Below, piece by piece: positions 1 through 5,322 of a DNA stretch of 11,080 nt. This stretch comes from Halobacteria archaeon (GTDB taxonomy: Archaea; Halobacteriota; Syntropharchaeia; Alkanophagales; Methanospirareceae), in the NCBI GenBank assembly GCA_029932715.1, contig JAOZPO010000031.1, forward strand, positions 1 through 11,080, in the 5' to 3' direction. The notes under the pieces were generated by a model, which saw only the letters and a program-made list of their open reading frames with translations, searched no databases and was not told the origin of the DNA. The stretch's first letter is position 1. Each line of letters starts with the position of its first letter. Made by a program: the position numbers and the translations under genes.

Positions 1-128
1 AGGAAAAAGTTGACCGCAAACTCATCATTACTCCCATGCTCGACCCACGAGCAGAAGAGTTAGTAAAGACCCTGGGAATGAAAGTTTACAGCTCGTGTTA
101 TGATTGGGGTGACGAAGAACTAAAGTAG
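1..128 (+). CDS. 3' end of an unidentified protein gene (partial)
   Basis: From base 3 a frame stays open to a TAG at 126-128 and gives 41 residues, including KLIITPMLDPRAEELVKTLG, VYSSCYDWGD and a final LK. The pattern of hydrophobic strand, acidic/alanine helix, then 'LGMKVYSS' suggests the last alpha/beta element of a globular domain. It faintly resembles the C-terminal end of archaeal DUF3782-type PD-(D/E)XK nuclease-like proteins, which often finish with a phrase of the type 'A-x-ELAKxLGIxVYS'. That assignment is from memory and weak. The rest of the gene lies left of the window, so no catalytic residues can be inspected. The coding call rests on the protein-like composition and a natural stop followed by non-coding repeat sequence. 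Confidence 0.6.
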   Translation, partial: EKVDRKLIITPMLDPRAEELVKTLGMKVYSSCYDWGDEELK

Positions 129-146
129 CAACAAGGAAATAAATTG

Positions 147-180
147 TTGACATAGATAGATTAACGCAGATTGACACAGA
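147..180. repeat. short degenerate tandem repeat, consensus TTRACRCRGA
   Basis: Three related 10-mers lie close together: TTGACATAGA (147-156), TTAACGCAGA (161-170) and TTGACACAGA (171-180). The last two are directly adjacent. A fourth copy, TTAACACGGA, is in another intergenic gap at 1683-1692. Short TTAACACGGA-like units of this kind recur between genes in various prokaryotic genomes (from general familiarity). No function is evident here. Confidence 0.5.
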
Positions 181-210
181 CAAGATGAAACGAGCAATGC
201 CGTTAAAAAT

Positions 211-504
211 ATGCCAGCACAGCCCAACAAAAAAAAAATCCATGCGGTACGCGAAATTGGCGCTATTTTTACCCACTTCTTTTATAGTCCTGTTATCCTG
301 GCGGCTTTGTGGTGGAGAGTAAAAGGACTGGTTGTGACTATTTTTTTAGCTGTGCTGCTGATTCTTAGCCATCTCACGTTTCCGCGAGAGTCTGTGGACC
401 CGGCTAATGATTTCCTTCGAATTCTTATGCTTATGGCTATCGGCCTTGTAGTTAGCGTTAAGTACGAAGAGTGCAAGGGAGGAGGAGAAAGTGAGGGAGA
501 GTAA
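211..504 (+). CDS. small multi-pass membrane protein, function unknown
   Basis: This 97-residue protein has a basic N-terminus (KKK at 7-9) and two clear hydrophobic segments, at about 39-57 (GLVVTIFLAVLLILSHLTF) and 68-83 (FLRILMLMAIGLVVSV). A weaker one, interrupted by polar residues, lies at about 18-36. A soluble, glycine- and glutamate-rich tail ends it. It is probably an inner-membrane protein with two or three passes. ATG 211 is the only usable start, since an in-frame TGA lies at 172-174. It has no Shine-Dalgarno sequence, and a run of nine A lies just inside the gene. I do not recognise a family. The neighbouring partial gene lies 82 bp upstream on the same strand, so cotranscription is possible but not shown. 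Confidence 0.5.
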   Translation: MPAQPNKKKIHAVREIGAIFTHFFYSPVILAALWWRVKGLVVTIFLAVLLILSHLTFPRESVDPANDFLRILMLMAIGLVVSVKYEECKGGGESEGE

Positions 505-616
505 ATAGCGATTTCGTTCTCTTGTTAATTCATCACATATTATAGCTTCTAACACCTCACTGTAACGAAAGCACTATCTGATCGTTTGAAGGAAACAGGC
601 ATGAGCAATTTAGTTA

Positions 617-1609
617 TTAATGCGGAAACGCGCCTTGTTGAACAGGCTGAGGCACCTCTCTCGCTAAACTTTTTACCCTTGCTTTCAGTAACTTCAATTC
701 GTTCGCATAAACATTCAACTTCTTTATATCCCAGGCATAGGCTATCTTATCAGATAACATCTCCGCCTTGCTTTTTGCATTATAATACCAGTTTTCTTCT
801 ATATCATCATCTATAAGCTCCTCAACAAACTCCATACATTCAGTAAAAATCAAATCCTGTTTCTGATAAAAGCGTATATCAGCCTTAACTCTATTCCTCT
901 CTCTTAACTCCTCTTCACGCTGCCACGCTAAAAAAGCACCGTAAGCAGAGCTATACCCTCTGTGCTCTGCCAGCTCTTCTATTCTTCGTACCTCTGTTTT
1001 CAACCTCGTCAACTCTTGCTCATATCTCTCCAGCTCATTCAAATCACGATTCTGCAGTGTACGAGACAACTCATAGGTTATCATATCCACAAGCATTTTT
1101 GCAAGAGAATACCATGGTTTTTTTTTGATGTCATCACTAAGCGCCTTTACAAACTCTTCACAATCCCTGCGAAGCATACCCAGTTCGTCATAAAACAGTA
1201 GACCAGCCCAATTTTCATCCTGTAGCATTATCTCCACATTTTGCTGCTCGCTTTCCGGTATCCAGTCCAGGAAAGCCATTTCGTCCAATATCTCTCCTTT
1301 TATGTCCTTGTTATCTATCATCCATTCCAGGTGAGCCATGTCTATATCATCAAATTCATTGCGCTCTGCCTTTGATCTAATATTTCTTATCGCTGCTTCC
1401 AGACGCTTCAACTCAGCTTCATATATCACCAGCTCCGCTCTATCACGAGCATGCGTTATCTTCAGACTTATTCTACTCGCACTACTTTTTGCAAAAGATT
1501 GCCATGGTTTTCCTGCATCATTTACAAGCTCATCTATAAACGCCCCGCATGCAGCAACAAGTCTATCTCGCTTTCGGAAGAAGTGTTGCTTTTCCTTATC
1601 TCTTTCCAC
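617..1609 (-). CDS. 330-residue protein of three Cys/Trp-anchored helical repeat units
   Basis: This is a highly charged, helix-rich soluble protein with no signal peptide or membrane segment. I do not recognise a named family. Three units of about 65 residues are visible, starting at Cys21, Cys150 and Cys258. Each has the pattern C-x2-F-[IV]-x2-L, then a Trp 15-16 residues after the Cys (W36, W166, W274) followed by x3-AK. Then come [RW]-D-x3-L, a coiled-coil stretch of the type YE-x-ELKRLxxxxR, and a terminal AE/RE. Acidic linkers separate the units. The DNA encoding the units is also partly alike (1096-1120 and 1489-1513). The start is GTG (1607-1609), with GGGAG at 1619-1623 as a plausible ribosome binding site. 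A TATA-like stretch at 1644-1653 lies about 40 bp upstream. The last 12 residues (PQPVQQGAFPH region) do not fit the repeat. The neighbouring 243-residue gene shares the same unit. Confidence 0.75.
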   Translation of the reverse strand: MERDKEKQHFFRKRDRLVAACGAFIDELVNDAGKPWQSFAKSSASRISLKITHARDRAELVIYEAELKRLEAAIRNIRSKAERNEFDDIDMAHLEWMIDNKDIKGEILDEMAFLDWIPESEQQNVEIMLQDENWAGLLFYDELGMLRRDCEEFVKALSDDIKKKPWYSLAKMLVDMITYELSRTLQNRDLNELERYEQELTRLKTEVRRIEELAEHRGYSSAYGAFLAWQREEELRERNRVKADIRFYQKQDLIFTECMEFVEELIDDDIEENWYYNAKSKAEMLSDKIAYAWDIKKLNVYANELKLLKARVKSLAREVPQPVQQGAFPH

Positions 1610-1643
1610 AGCCTTCCACTCCCTATGCCTGTTTTCCGTATGG

Positions 1644-1653
1644 ATATATTAAA
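1644..1653 (-). promoter_or_regulatory. TATA-like box for the three-repeat protein gene
   Basis: The minus strand reads TTTAATATAT, centred about 39 bp upstream of the GTG start at 1609. This would place transcription start some 12-15 nt ahead of the start codon and still include the GGGAG site. The call rests on position and composition only. The surrounding gap is AT-rich. Confidence 0.35.
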
Positions 1654-1682
1654 GGTGCATAAAGATTTATATTTATAGGTGA

Positions 1683-1692
1683 TTAACACGGA
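1683..1692. repeat. isolated copy of the TTRACRCRGA intergenic repeat
   Basis: TTAACACGGA matches the units at 147-180. It is followed directly by four tandem ATTT units (1692-1707 region). It sits between two minus-strand genes encoding related coiled-coil proteins. Confidence 0.4.
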
Positions 1693-1751
1693 TTTATTTA
1701 TTTATTTCTCTCTCGTTTTCTCATCCTCTTCTATTAAATCCTTTGTTCATA

Positions 1752-2477
1752 TTATTTCGGCCAAAATTTTGTTCCACATTTCACACAAAACTTAGCAGCT
1801 TTTCTGTTCACTTCTCCGCACTGGTCGCAGTATTTTATGTCCTCTGGTGCCTTTTCTCCATTTTTCTTCGCTTCAATAGTATATTTTGAGCTTTTCACAG
1901 CAGATTCCAATTCTTTATCGCCATACAGCTTTCTTATTCGATTCTCCCTTTTTAGCGTTTCATCATAACTCAATCCCTCACGTGCTGCATATTTGTACAA
2001 AGCCATTAATTTTCTCGCTTCCATTTTCTTTAATTCGAGACGAAAATTTTCCTTTTCTTTCTCTTTCCTTCCAACTTTCGCTCTAAACTCCGTATTCTCT
2101 ATCTCCTTTTCTCTTTCATCTAAAATAGCTATATCAGCTTCTAACTCCGCTCTGTCCCTTACGGCTGGCAGCTTTTCCAGCACTCGCTCTAATTCTTCAA
2201 TCGTACCTTTTTCACTATATTGCGCTATCTCCCCTGAGAGCCGGATCAACAACCGTTTACATCTTTCATGGACTTTGGCTCTCAACCTGAGAAATGCCCA
2301 TTTATCGTCTCGTGCACTCTTTTTTCTCTCATTCCATTCCTTCTTTAGTTCCCAATAATTCGCAGGTTGTATCTTTAGCCTCTTGCATATTTCACTAATT
2401 AATAAACCCGCTTCTATCATCTTGTACGCTTTATCCGTTATCGTCTCTTCTGTTTCCTTCCCCCCTTCTTTTACCAT
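1752..2477 (-). CDS. HTH / coiled-coil / C-terminal zinc-ribbon protein
   Basis: This soluble protein has 241 residues from ATG 2475-2477, or 243 from the TTG two codons upstream. Numbering here follows the 243-residue form. Residues about 16-50 (AYKMIEAGLLISEICKRLKI then a Tyr/Trp-rich helix) look like a helix-turn-helix of the kind found in small DNA-binding proteins. Residues about 55-170 are highly charged coiled coil. They contain C75 followed 34 residues later by RDRAEL (109-114), the same spacing and words as repeat unit 1 of the next gene downstream (C21, R55). The C-terminus is a two-knuckle zinc ribbon: C219-x2-C222-x10-C233-x2-C236-G. The architecture suggests a nucleic-acid- or protein-binding factor, but no specific function can be assigned. 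Neither start has a clear Shine-Dalgarno sequence; I prefer ATG to TTG. The gene is codirectional with its repeat-bearing neighbour across a 142 bp gap. Confidence 0.7.
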   Translation of the reverse strand: MVKEGGKETEETITDKAYKMIEAGLLISEICKRLKIQPANYWELKKEWNERKKSARDDKWAFLRLRAKVHERCKRLLIRLSGEIAQYSEKGTIEELERVLEKLPAVRDRAELEADIAILDEREKEIENTEFRAKVGRKEKEKENFRLELKKMEARKLMALYKYAAREGLSYDETLKRENRIRKLYGDKELESAVKSSKYTIEAKKNGEKAPEDIKYCDQCGEVNRKAAKFCVKCGTKFWPK

Positions 2478-2577
2478 GAGCAAGCTTCAATCATATTTAT
2501 CCTGATTTTATTACAAATAATTTTATCATTAAATTTTTAGTCGGTTATCGCGTTGTTGGTCGCGAAAACGCGTTACA

Positions 2578-2673
2578 TTATTTGTATTCTATAAACTCCG
2601 TAGATTCATCGTATCCTTTTTCCATATCTCCCTTTGAAATAGCGACCACAGAGTCGTTGATTACGGGCGTTAG
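2578..2673 (-). pseudogene. possible C-terminal relic of a small protein gene
   Basis: Just downstream of ogg on the same strand, a frame opens after a TAA at 2674-2676 and runs 32 codons to TAA at 2578-2580. It includes VINDSVVAISKGDMEKGYDE and then STEFIEYK. The composition looks like a real protein end rather than random AT-rich sequence. There is no ATG near its beginning. GTG at 2647-2649 would give 24 residues. ATG at 2623-2625, preceded by GGGAGAT, would give 16. It could be a decayed fragment, a microprotein or chance. I do not recognise the parent family. Confidence 0.25.
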
Positions 2674-2686
2674 TTAGATGATAGTT

Positions 2687-3316
2687 TTATTTCAGTATTT
2701 TTCCCGTTTCATGATACCACATGTACAAATCTAACTCTGCCAGGTTCATGTTTAATTCTTCTGACATTTTTTTTAATGCCTTTTCTATCGCTAAATATTT
2801 CTTCTTTCCGATATTTTTGGGCTTTTTGATTAATCCAAATCTCATTAACAAATCAATTATATGAAAATCTATGATTGCAAAATCATTGAAACCAATATTT
2901 CTAAGAAAATGGCTCGCCTCTTTATACCCTATTCCCCGTATATTCACAACTAACCAGTCCCTTAGTTCTTGCTTGTCACCGTGAGACGAGACTCGCTCTT
3001 TTATTTGCTCCTTACACATTCTGGCATCTACAATATATTTCGCCCTTGTGTTTGGGTATCTATGAGATAATTCTTTTAATTTCTTCGCTAATTGCGATTC
3101 TGATAAAGTTAAGAAGTCATCATCTATCTCTTTTTGGATTCGTATACATTTTTCTGCATTGAACTTCGCAGTAAGAATGCAGAAGCAAAGTTCTTTGTAG
3201 ATTTCATCGGTTGATTTATTACCATTTTCTCGGAATTCATGAATGCGTAACTTTACAAGGTCTCTAACTTCACTTCTTTTATTTATACTCCTGATGAGTT
3301 GAACTAATTTTTCCAT
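2687..3316 (-). CDS. ogg: N-glycosylase/DNA lyase, archaeal 8-oxoguanine glycosylase (Ogg2 type)
   Basis: This base-excision-repair enzyme removes 8-oxoguanine from DNA and then cleaves the abasic strand. It is 209 residues, the usual length for the short archaeal Ogg family. The helix-hairpin-helix is at about 123-142 (NIRGIGYKEASHFLRNIG). Lys132 in GIGYK is the expected Schiff-base nucleophile, and Asp150 in AIIDFHIID the catalytic aspartate. The C-terminal tail LDLYMWYHETGKILK is a family signature, with its terminal lysine present. The residue after the catalytic Asp is Phe, whereas I remember Arg (IDRH) as more usual. The start ATG lies about 25 bp from a strong TATA-like octamer (3337-3344) and has no clear Shine-Dalgarno sequence, which suggests a leaderless message. 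The gene is divergent from the CorB-type gene. Confidence 0.9.
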   Translation of the reverse strand: MEKLVQLIRSINKRSEVRDLVKLRIHEFRENGNKSTDEIYKELCFCILTAKFNAEKCIRIQKEIDDDFLTLSESQLAKKLKELSHRYPNTRAKYIVDARMCKEQIKERVSSHGDKQELRDWLVVNIRGIGYKEASHFLRNIGFNDFAIIDFHIIDLLMRFGLIKKPKNIGKKKYLAIEKALKKMSEELNMNLAELDLYMWYHETGKILK

Positions 3317-3336
3317 TAATATACATCTTACATCTG

Positions 3337-3344
3337 TTTATAAA
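3337..3344. promoter_or_regulatory. near-symmetrical TATA box between ogg and the CorB-type gene
   Basis: TTTATAAA is its own reverse complement. On the minus strand its centre is about 25 bp from the ogg ATG, the spacing expected for a leaderless archaeal transcript. On the plus strand it would start transcription near 3365-3370, which puts all three leader hairpins (3372-3427) inside the 5' UTR of the CorB-type gene. Use in both directions is inference. Confidence 0.45.
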
Positions 3345-3371
3345 TGAGAAAGTACAGTACAATCGTTCAAC

Positions 3372-3427
3372 CAAACTTTAGAAAAGTTTGATGAAAAGGC
3401 ACAACCTTTTTAAGGTACTATACCTTA
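3372..3427 (+). promoter_or_regulatory. three tandem perfect hairpins in the leader of the CorB-type gene
   Basis: Hairpin 1 has arms CAAACTTT (3372-3379) and AAAGTTTG (3383-3390), an 8 bp stem with loop AGA. Hairpin 2 has arms AAAAGG (3394-3399) and CCTTTT (3405-3410), a 6 bp stem with a 5 nt loop. Hairpin 3 has arms TAAGGTA (3411-3417) and TACCTTA (3421-3427), a 7 bp stem with loop CTA. The 3' arm of hairpin 2 can instead pair with the 5' arm of hairpin 3 (ACCTT 3404-3408 with AAGGT 3412-3416), so two folds exclude each other. The Shine-Dalgarno sequence begins ten bases after hairpin 3. A protein operator is an alternative reading. Confidence 0.4.
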
Positions 3428-3436
3428 CTTTTAAGT

Positions 3437-3443
3437 GGAGGGG
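3437..3443 (+). promoter_or_regulatory. Shine-Dalgarno site deciding the GTG start of the CorB-type gene
   Basis: GGAGGGG is the strongest ribosome binding site in the region and lies 10 bases before GTG 3454-3456. It supports starting there rather than at upstream ATG 3388 or 3391, which would add 22 or 21 poorly conserved residues and run through the hairpin region. Confidence 0.75.
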
Positions 3444-3453
3444 AAAGAACAAG

Positions 3454-4470
3454 GTGTTAGAGTTCCTGGCTATAAAAATTCTACTTCTTCTTCTGCTCTT
3501 ACTTTTATCCGCATTCTTCTCTGGTTCCGAAACCGCTCTGATTGGCATAGGGAAGCTAAAAGCGAGAGCTTTGTTGAAGCGTGGTGTAAAAGGTGCGGAG
3601 ATTATTGATGAGATGGTACAGAAGCCTGAAGCTGTACTCAGTACCGTGCTTATTGGTAACAATTTAGTTAACATTGCTGCATCAGTGCTTGCAGCCTCTA
3701 TTGCAATAGAACTCTTTGGCAGTTACGGCCCGGCTATTGCCGTAGGGGTAATGACCTTTTTAATCCTTACATTTGCTGAGATAATGCCCAAAACTATTGC
3801 AGTTCATAACGCAGAGCGGATTTCCATTCGGGTTTCCAGGCCACTGAAGATTATAGCATTCGTTTTCCAACCTTTTGTAAAAGTGTTTTCTTTTATAACC
3901 TCTACTTTTCTACGCCCTTTCGGTATAAAACAGCAGCATAATAGCATAATAACCGAAGAGGAGGTGGAGACGCTGCTGGACATAGGCGAGGAAGAAGGAG
4001 CAATTGAAGAGGACGAGAAAGCGATGATGATTGGTGTACTAAAGCTTGACGAGATACAGGTAAATAGCCTCATGAAGCCGAAGGAAGAGATAGTTAGCCT
4101 GGAAGTCAGCCAAACGGTGGATTCCGCAGTAGACGTAATAAGGAGAACTGGCTACTCACGGATCCCTGTCTTTGAGGGGACCAAAGATAATACTATCGGC
4201 ATGTTATATGCAAAGGATTTATTAATCAAGGAACATGAAGGTGTCAGTTCGCTAAGAGAAATGATAAAAGCTCCTCATTTCGTGTCTGATACGAAGCGAG
4301 TAGATGACCTCCTCGACGAGTTCCAACGTGGTAGGTTTCATATCGCTATTGTCGTGGACGAGCAAGGGAGAACGAAGGGCCTGGTTAGTTTAGAGGACCT
4401 TCTGGAAGTAATAGTGGGTAGCATATATGACGAATATGACGTAATAAAAACAAGAAGTCAAAAGAAATAA
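3454..4470 (+). CDS. CNNM/CorB-type membrane protein (DUF21 + CBS pair), probable Mg2+ or divalent-cation transporter
   Basis: The protein has 338 residues from GTG 3454. The N-terminus has a membrane helix with nine consecutive leucines (10-18), followed by SGSETAL (23-29), the DUF21 signature. GNNLVN (68-73), further hydrophobic helices (about 61-87 and 93-110) and the E-x2-PK motif (109-113) complete the DUF21 domain. An acidic juxtamembrane helix (TEEEVETLLDIGEEEGAIEE) leads into a cytosolic CBS pair (about 200-325) containing GYSRIPVFEG and LVSLEDLLEVIVGSIYDEYD. Members of this family export or transport Mg2+ in response to ATP-Mg bound by the CBS pair; some older names are hemolysin C/CorC or UPF0053. 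It stops about 10 residues after the CBS pair and lacks the roughly 80-residue CorC_HlyC domain that many homologues carry. It is transcribed alone, divergent from ogg and convergent with rpl24e. Confidence 0.85.
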   Translation: MLEFLAIKILLLLLLLLLSAFFSGSETALIGIGKLKARALLKRGVKGAEIIDEMVQKPEAVLSTVLIGNNLVNIAASVLAASIAIELFGSYGPAIAVGVMTFLILTFAEIMPKTIAVHNAERISIRVSRPLKIIAFVFQPFVKVFSFITSTFLRPFGIKQQHNSIITEEEVETLLDIGEEEGAIEEDEKAMMIGVLKLDEIQVNSLMKPKEEIVSLEVSQTVDSAVDVIRRTGYSRIPVFEGTKDNTIGMLYAKDLLIKEHEGVSSLREMIKAPHFVSDTKRVDDLLDEFQRGRFHIAIVVDEQGRTKGLVSLEDLLEVIVGSIYDEYDVIKTRSQKK

Positions 4471-4475
4471 AAAAA
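4469..4475 (-). terminator. T-tract terminator candidate after rpl24e
   Basis: On the minus strand TTTTTTT lies 13 bases past the rpl24e stop, inside a T-rich stretch that continues to about 4450. Archaeal RNA polymerase commonly terminates at such tracts without a hairpin. It overlaps the stop codon of the convergent CorB-type gene, and the two genes are only 17 bp apart. Confidence 0.4.
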
Positions 4476-4487
4476 CAAACAGGTCAC

Positions 4488-4661
4488 TCAGTCATGGGCT
4501 TTCGCCATCCACTTTACCTTCCTCCTTTTCCGCCTTAGCCGTATCATGTTCCGCTCACATTTGGAACTACAGAAATACAATACGCTTCCATCGCGTCTCA
4601 CGAACATCTTCCCGGTTCCAGGCTCTATTGCCGAATCACAGAAAGAACATCTCTTCTCCAT
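4488..4661 (-). CDS. rpl24e: 50S ribosomal protein L24e
   Basis: This 57-residue large-subunit ribosomal protein is short enough to be overlooked. It begins [20 protein letters not shown]. The four zinc ligands are C5-x2-C8 and C31-x3-C35, in [14 protein letters not shown] and [11 protein letters not shown] basic tail ([11 protein letters not shown]) that would bind rRNA follows. Length and motif order match archaeal L24e. ATG at 4659-4661 has GGAG nine to thirteen bases upstream (minus strand AAGGAGAGAGCAGAAG). It is the last gene of the cdc6-rpl7ae-rps28e-rpl24e series, 30 bp after rps28e. In many archaea ndk and infB follow this gene; here the convergent CorB-type gene follows. Confidence 0.93.
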   Translation of the reverse strand: MEKRCSFCDSAIEPGTGKMFVRRDGSVLYFCSSKCERNMIRLRRKRRKVKWMAKAHD

Positions 4662-4691
4662 CTTCTGCTCTCTCCTTATCTATCGCTAAAA

Positions 4692-4904
4692 TCATCTCTT
4701 CACTAATCTCCTCACTTCCCTATCTGTTCCCAACAGCACAATAACATCGCTTATTTTTACCGGACCTCTGCAATTGCGTGTTATTATTCGCCCCTTGTTA
4801 TCACCGTCCAGTAGCCTGCACTTTATCTGTGTTGATTCGCCATGCATCCCGGTCCTACCTACCACTTCTATTACTTCAGCAGCTGCCCCACTATCATCAA
4901 TCAT
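4692..4904 (-). CDS. rps28e: 30S ribosomal protein S28e
   Basis: This 70-residue small-subunit ribosomal protein is the normal archaeal length. It has the expected S1-like OB-fold pattern: an N-terminal acidic/alanine stretch with [20 protein letters not shown], then [20 protein letters not shown] and [12 protein letters not shown]. The RN-x-RGPV core is at 43-49, and the basic end REVRRLVKR matches the family. A GGGGGAAAG sequence immediately upstream is a good ribosome binding site. The gene lies 26 bp after rpl7ae and 30 bp before rpl24e, the standard archaeal order, so all three are almost certainly on one message. Confidence 0.95.
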   Translation of the reverse strand: MIDDSGAAAEVIEVVGRTGMHGESTQIKCRLLDGDNKGRIITRNCRGPVKISDVIVLLGTDREVRRLVKR

Positions 4905-4930
4905 GCTTTCTTTCCCCCTTGTATTATCAT

Positions 4931-5311
4931 CTACGCATTTATCTTGCCCAATTGCTCGGTTATCTCTACAATCGCTTCTTTGGCTTTACCGGGATCAACA
5001 ATGGCAGCAGAGCCGCAACCTTTCTTTATGCCACATGCAGTTCCTAAATCCTTCTGGCTCTTTACATACAGGTAAGGAATGCCTTTCTCTTCACACAGCG
5101 GTGGGATGTGCATCACTATCTCCACGGGAGTAACATCCTCACAAATAAACACCAGCTTTGCCATCCCCCTTTCTATTATCTTTGTTGTCTCATTTGTCCC
5201 TTTCTTTATGCGCCCCGTTGTTCTCGCCAAATCCAGCATCTCTAACGACTTGCTTTGCAATTCCTCTGGCACCTCAAACTTGACATACGTCTTTTTTTCT
5301 TCCTTGTTCAT
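4931..5311 (-). CDS. rpl7ae: ribosomal protein L7Ae (K-turn RNA-binding protein)
   Basis: This 126-residue protein binds kink-turns in 23S rRNA. In archaea it is also a core part of box C/D and H/ACA RNPs and of RNase P. The RNA-binding motif GTNETTK is at 38-44 and continues into [20 protein letters not shown]. The loop preceding [13 protein letters not shown] is intact, and the C-terminal helix follows an [13 protein letters not shown] segment. The length is normal. ATG 5309-5311 has AAGG/GGGGATG upstream. The start is only 11 bp beyond the cdc6 stop, so it is probably read on the cdc6 transcript, unless an internal promoter lies within the 3' end of cdc6. Archaeal L7Ae is known to autoregulate through K-turns in its own leader; the very short gap leaves little room for that here. 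Confidence 0.96.
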   Translation of the reverse strand: MNKEEKKTYVKFEVPEELQSKSLEMLDLARTTGRIKKGTNETTKIIERGMAKLVFICEDVTPVEIVMHIPPLCEEKGIPYLYVKSQKDLGTACGIKKGCGSAAIVDPGKAKEAIVEITEQLGKINA

Positions 5312-5322
5312 CCTTCATCCCC

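Noticed and set aside
2549..2574. CGCGTT/AACGCG inverted repeat with 12 nt spacer downstream of ogg
   Set aside because: A 6 bp stem with a long loop, lying in a gap with no gene it could control; AACGCGTT is itself a palindrome. Probably chance.
3388..3453. Upstream start for the CorB-type protein adding 22 residues
   Set aside because: It would put hairpins 2 and 3 inside the coding region and ignore the strong GGAGGGG site in front of GTG 3454, where the family's usual N-terminus begins.
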